This document shows positions 60,929 through 64,000 of a stretch of DNA of 64,000 nt, piece after piece (positions within the stretch are counted from its first letter, which is position 1; each line of letters begins with the position of its first letter). Source of the stretch: Bowdeniella nasicola (GTDB lineage Bacteria > Actinomycetota > Actinomycetes > Actinomycetales > Actinomycetaceae); assembly GCF_900107735.1 (NCBI RefSeq), contig NZ_FNQV01000004.1, positions 62,001-126,000 on the forward strand, in the 5' to 3' direction. Position numbers and translations under genes: made by a program. The notes beneath the pieces are model-generated. The model saw only the letters and a program-made list of their open reading frames with translations. It searched no databases and had not been told where the DNA came from.

Positions 60929-60934
60929 GGGGGC

Positions 60935-62371
60935 ATGCAGACATGGCTTTCGCAGCTCGCCGCTAGCGGCGCGCGCGCCCTCAAGCGGCTCGGGAGCGAG
61001 CCGGCGCCGGTGCGGCGGGCGCTCGTGCTCTCCGGCGGCGGGGCGCGCTCCTCCTTCCAGATCGGCGCCCTGGCCCGCATCTACGAGGACGAGACCCTCG
61101 CCTTCGATACCATCGCGGGCACGAGCGCCGGCTCGATCCTCGGGGGCGTCATCGCCCAGCACGCCGACCCCGCCGGCCAACGCGCCGCCGTCGCCGAGTT
61201 GGAACGCCTGTGGACCGAGATGAGCGGGCCGGCCGATATGTTCCGCGAGCGCCCCTGGTTCTCGCTGCTGCAGCATCAGGCGCCCGTGTGGCAAAAGATC
61301 CTCCGCTCCGACGCCTCCAGCAGGACGCCGCACACCATCGAGATTCCAGCCTTTAACTGGCCATGGAAACGCGAGGAGGCAAGCGAGCCCACGACGGTGC
61401 GGCTGCCCCAGCTACCGCAGGCGCTCACGACGATGTCGGACCTGTGGGCCGTGGCGGGGCCCGGCTCGGGCTTCGATTCGATCGCGCGCGGGGCGCTGAC
61501 TTCATCCTCGATCTTCACTCCCGGGGACCTCGTCGACCGCATCGTTGAGACCTTCGAACCCGCGCGCGTCGCCGCCTCCGGAGTGCGGCTGCGCGTCGCC
61601 GTCGTCGCCCTCGAATCGGGCGAACTGCGCTACGTCGATGAACGCGGCGAGCTGCGTGATCGCGCGGATCAGCCGCTTGGCGAGCGCGTCGACCTCGTGG
61701 CGGCGATTGCGGCCTCGTGCGCCATCCCGGCGGTCTTCGCGCCCGTCAAGCTCGGCGCAGAGCATTACGTCGATGGCGGGGTGCGAATGAACCTGCCGGC
61801 AGACATCGTCGCGCAGCACCTTGGCGCCGATGAGTGCATCGCGATTTCGTCGGCGCCGCAGGGCGTGCAGACGGCGGAGTCCTACGCGGAGTCGAATATT
61901 GTCTCGACGGTGGTGCGGTCCTCGGCAACGCTCATGAGTGAGGAGCTTTCGCGCCAGGAAGTGGCGCGCGCCCGCGCCGCCGGCATGACGATCATCGAGC
62001 CGCTCATGGAGGTGCACGATTCGATGACGGTGGAGCCGGGCCTCATCCGGATTTCGCGCGATTACGGCTATGTCCGCGCGGCGCAGGTGCTCGCGGGGGC
62101 GTCGCGCGAGGAAGAGCAGCTCGCGCAGCACCTGTTCGAGATTCGGCGGCTGCTGTGGGCGCTGCAGGCCGAGGCCGCCGAGGAGGCGCCGCGCATCGGG
62201 GAGGCCGCCGCGCAGATCGTGCAGGCGGCCAAGCGCTCCGCGCAGCGCGAGTCGCTCGGCGCCGACCCGGAGGCGCTCGCGGGCATGGTTCGCGATCTTA
62301 CGCTCGCGCTGCCCGGCGCGACGCTGCCGCCGGGCAGTTCAACGTGGGGCCGGCGCCCGGAGTTCGATTAG
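60935..62371 (+). CDS. Patatin-like phospholipase
   Basis: 478 residues. Oxyanion hole SGGGARSSFQIGAL (about 34-47), catalytic Ser in GTSAGSILGG (GxSxG, about 64-68), and the second dyad member Asp in HYVDGGVRMNLP (DGG, about 278-280). Together these make an active patatin domain that cleaves acyl chains from lipids. The C-terminal 150 residues are helical and specific to the actinobacterial subgroup. No signal peptide, so it is cytoplasmic or peripheral. Stop overlaps the DDAH stop by 4 bases. Confidence 0.9.
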   Translation: MQTWLSQLAASGARALKRLGSEPAPVRRALVLSGGGARSSFQIGALARIYEDETLAFDTIAGTSAGSILGGVIAQHADPAGQRAAVAELERLWTEMSGPADMFRERPWFSLLQHQAPVWQKILRSDASSRTPHTIEIPAFNWPWKREEASEPTTVRLPQLPQALTTMSDLWAVAGPGSGFDSIARGALTSSSIFTPGDLVDRIVETFEPARVAASGVRLRVAVVALESGELRYVDERGELRDRADQPLGERVDLVAAIAASCAIPAVFAPVKLGAEHYVDGGVRMNLPADIVAQHLGADECIAISSAPQGVQTAESYAESNIVSTVVRSSATLMSEELSRQEVARARAAGMTIIEPLMEVHDSMTVEPGLIRISRDYGYVRAAQVLAGASREEEQLAQHLFEIRRLLWALQAEAAEEAPRIGEAAAQIVQAAKRSAQRESLGADPEALAGMVRDLTLALPGATLPPGSSTWGRRPEFD

Positions 62372-63144
62372 TCCGGCATGCCGCGCAGCCGCACCGACAG
62401 GCACGTCACGCAGCCCTCGAGCTTTTCGTACTCGGAGATATCGACCTCGATGACGCGGTAGCCGCGCTCGCGGTAGAGCTCCGCGGTGCGCGGCGCGTCC
62501 GCCGCCATGAGGATCGTCTCGCCGTCCAGCAGCACGACGTGCGCGCCGGATTCTTCCGGCACGGCAAGGAAGTTCTCCCACACGCCCGGGTCGTCAACGA
62601 GCGGCTCATATCCGACGACGGTGCCGTCGGGCAGGGCGGTGACCGCCGATTTCAGGTGCAGCACCTTGGTCAGCGGCACGGTGACGACGCGGGCGCCGAG
62701 CGGCTCGAGATGCGCCGCGAGCTGGGCGATGCCCTCGTCGTTGGTGCGACCGCCGCGGCCCACCCACACGGTGCCGCCGAACTTCAAGACGTCGCCGCCA
62801 TCGAGGGTGCCGGGCGCTTCGATGCGCGCGATGCGGTAGCCGAGCTCGCGCACCGCGGCCTCCGCGGCCGGCGTCTCCGGCTTGCGCTCGTCGGCCCCCG
62901 GGCGCGCGATCACGGCCGTATCGCCGTAGACGACCATGGTGTCCTCGACGAAGACGGCGTCGGGGCAGTCATCGGCGGGCGCGACCTCGTGGGTCTGCCA
63001 GCCCGCGTCGTGCAGCGCGGCGACGTAATCCTCCCACTGGCGCTTGGCGAGCTCGACGTCGACGGGGCTGCGTTCGATATGCGTGACGAGACCGTCGGCC
63101 AAACGCGGTGAGGGCCGGCGGATGAGAGCGTGCTTCTTATCCAT
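62368..63144 (-). CDS. Dimethylargininase (DDAH)
   Basis: 258 residues from ATG 63144; a GTG 6 codons earlier (63162) is possible, and CACAAT lies 6 bases before the ATG (possible leaderless start). Guanidino-modifying superfamily: DCPDAVFVEDTMVV holds the Asp/Glu substrate residues, LDGGDVLKFGG, the His segment VLHLKSAVTALPDG, and the catalytic Cys in GCVTCLSVRLRG. It hydrolyses Nω-methylated arginine to citrulline and a methylamine. A paralogue lacking the Cys is at 42757-43386. Convergent with the patatin gene. Confidence 0.9.
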   Translation of the reverse strand: MDKKHALIRRPSPRLADGLVTHIERSPVDVELAKRQWEDYVAALHDAGWQTHEVAPADDCPDAVFVEDTMVVYGDTAVIARPGADERKPETPAAEAAVRELGYRIARIEAPGTLDGGDVLKFGGTVWVGRGGRTNDEGIAQLAAHLEPLGARVVTVPLTKVLHLKSAVTALPDGTVVGYEPLVDDPGVWENFLAVPEESGAHVVLLDGETILMAADAPRTAELYRERGYRVIEVDISEYEKLEGCVTCLSVRLRGMPD

Positions 63145-63171
63145 ACCTCTATTGTGGCGCACGCGCGGCGG

Positions 63172-64000
63172 CTACGGCGCGATATGCCGCGGCAACTGGC
63201 GCTCCCAGAACGCCAGAATCTCCTCGAAACGGTCCAATCGGTGCCAGGGCCGCCCCGAGCGCGACAGCTCGTGGTTCTCGCCCGGGAAAATGACGCACGT
63301 CGCGTCCACCCCGCAGGCCTTCAGCGCGGTGTAATAGCGCAGCGCCTGTTCGATCGGGCAGCGCAGGTCCTGCTCGGAGTGCATGACGAGCGTTGCCGTC
63401 TCGACCTGATCGACGACGGCCATCGGCGACTGCGCGGCAACCTGCGCTGGGTCGGTGCCGACATACTGCTCGGAGAAGAACCAGCCGATATCCGACGGGC
63501 CGGCAAACGTCGCGGGATCGAGGTAGCCGCGCTCGACGATCGCGCCGGCGAAGCGGTGGTGGTGGGCGATGATCCAGGCGGTGAGGTAGCCGCCGTAGGA
63601 GCCGCCCATGATGCCAAGGCGGGCGTCGCCCAAATCCGAAAACTCCGCGAGCGCGCCGTCGAGGAAGGCGAGGACATCGTCGGCATCCAGGGTGCCGAGC
63701 GCGTGCCGGATGGCCCGCGCGTGCTCGGTGCCGTAGCCGGAAGAGCCGCGCGGATTGCACATGACGACGGCGTAGCCGGCGGCGGCAAGTACCTGGGCTT
63801 CGTCGAAGACGGCCGGGCCGTAAGCGGCGTGCGGGCCGCCGTGGATCATGAGGATGACGGGCGCTCCGATCGTCTTATCGGGCAGCAGCACCCAGCCGTG
63901 CACGGGGTAGCCGTCGGCGCTGTCGTAGGTGCGTTCTTGCGGCGTGATGAGCTGGGCGGCGCGCAGCGGGCGCGCGAGGTCCGAGAGGCGCTCGATGCCG
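63172..64000 (-). CDS. S9 family serine peptidase / acylaminoacyl peptidase, C-terminal part
   Basis: 276 codons from the right edge to the stop at 63172; the N-terminal propeller and start lie outside. Prolyl-oligopeptidase catalytic domain: HGGPHAAYGPAVF (oxyanion region), NPRGSSGYGTEHARAI, catalytic Ser in GIMGGSYGGYLTAW, late Asp in MHSEQDLRCPIEQAL and His in FPGENHELSRSG. It cleaves short peptides or acyl-peptides in the cytosol. It lies 27 bases before the DDAH start on the same strand (possible operon). Confidence 0.9.
   Translation of the reverse strand, partial: GIERLSDLARPLRAAQLITPQERTYDSADGYPVHGWVLLPDKTIGAPVILMIHGGPHAAYGPAVFDEAQVLAAAGYAVVMCNPRGSSGYGTEHARAIRHALGTLDADDVLAFLDGALAEFSDLGDARLGIMGGSYGGYLTAWIIAHHHRFAGAIVERGYLDPATFAGPSDIGWFFSEQYVGTDPAQVAAQSPMAVVDQVETATLVMHSEQDLRCPIEQALRYYTALKACGVDATCVIFPGENHELSRSGRPWHRLDRFEEILAFWERQLPRHIAP

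Overview
The window is about two-thirds G+C, almost entirely coding, and full of 1-16 base gene overlaps. It carries several actinobacterial hallmarks: a DUF222/HNH endonuclease, an LPxTG-anchored surface protein, a CopD-CtaG fusion, a 14-helix MFS pump with a TetR regulator, a TIGR03085 protein, a YwiC-like protein and many start codons with a -10 box only 6-7 bases upstream (leaderless mRNA). This points to a high-GC Gram-positive, probably near the Actinomycetaceae (Trueperella/Arcanobacterium/Actinomyces type); the genus is inference. There are no rRNA, tRNA, CRISPR or phage genes, and no gap between genes exceeds 140 bases.

Layout. 1-16 kb: end of an ABC exporter, a NUDIX hydrolase, a pdxK-moxR-DUF58-BatA-BatB-TPR operon on the minus strand, then on the plus strand CopD-CtaG, acetamidase/formamidase, an ABC ATPase-membrane pair, an ABC-F ribosome-protection type protein with a remarkable leader, and a cell-wall anchored choice-of-anchor I protein. 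16-25 kb: a frameshifted DUF2087-like gene, a 2-oxo acid dehydrogenase operon (E1 alpha, E1 beta, E2), YwiC, HisC, a small holin-like membrane protein, a WXG-like peptide with a lipase-type partner, and glycerate kinase. 25-32 kb: fructosamine kinase, arcD-arcA, purB, DedA and a protein with a YezG-like end. 32-43 kb: copper handling (CopZ, CopA, CopC, PCuAC, Tat DyP peroxidase) with a flippase-like protein, DUF2079, paired FluC channels and the HNH protein between. 43-54 kb: a coupled mini-operon (SDR, TIGR03085, unknown, inactive DDAH paralogue), GNAT, aldose epimerase, a fused acid-sugar kinase/dehydrogenase, TetR/MFS, a frameshifted alkyladenine glycosylase, an LLM flavin oxidoreductase and PutP. 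54.9-60.9 kb: a lower-GC island with amidase, GntP permease, dehydrogenase, acid-sugar kinase and a FadR-type regulator. The end holds a patatin phospholipase, an intact DDAH and the C-terminal part of an S9 peptidase.

How the genes work together. Two loci encode the same kinase + dehydrogenase pair for four-carbon acid sugars, once fused and once split. Arginine-type guanidino chemistry appears three times (ArcA with its antiporter, intact DDAH, and a DDAH-like protein lacking the catalytic Cys). Copper genes cover cytosolic chaperone and export, periplasmic-side binding proteins and cytochrome oxidase assembly. The most striking single signal is the ABC-F leader: a complete promoter, a leaderless three-codon ORF (Met-Trp-Asn-stop), and immediately after it an 8-base perfect complement of the ABC-F Shine-Dalgarno region, the layout expected for antibiotic-induced translational attenuation.
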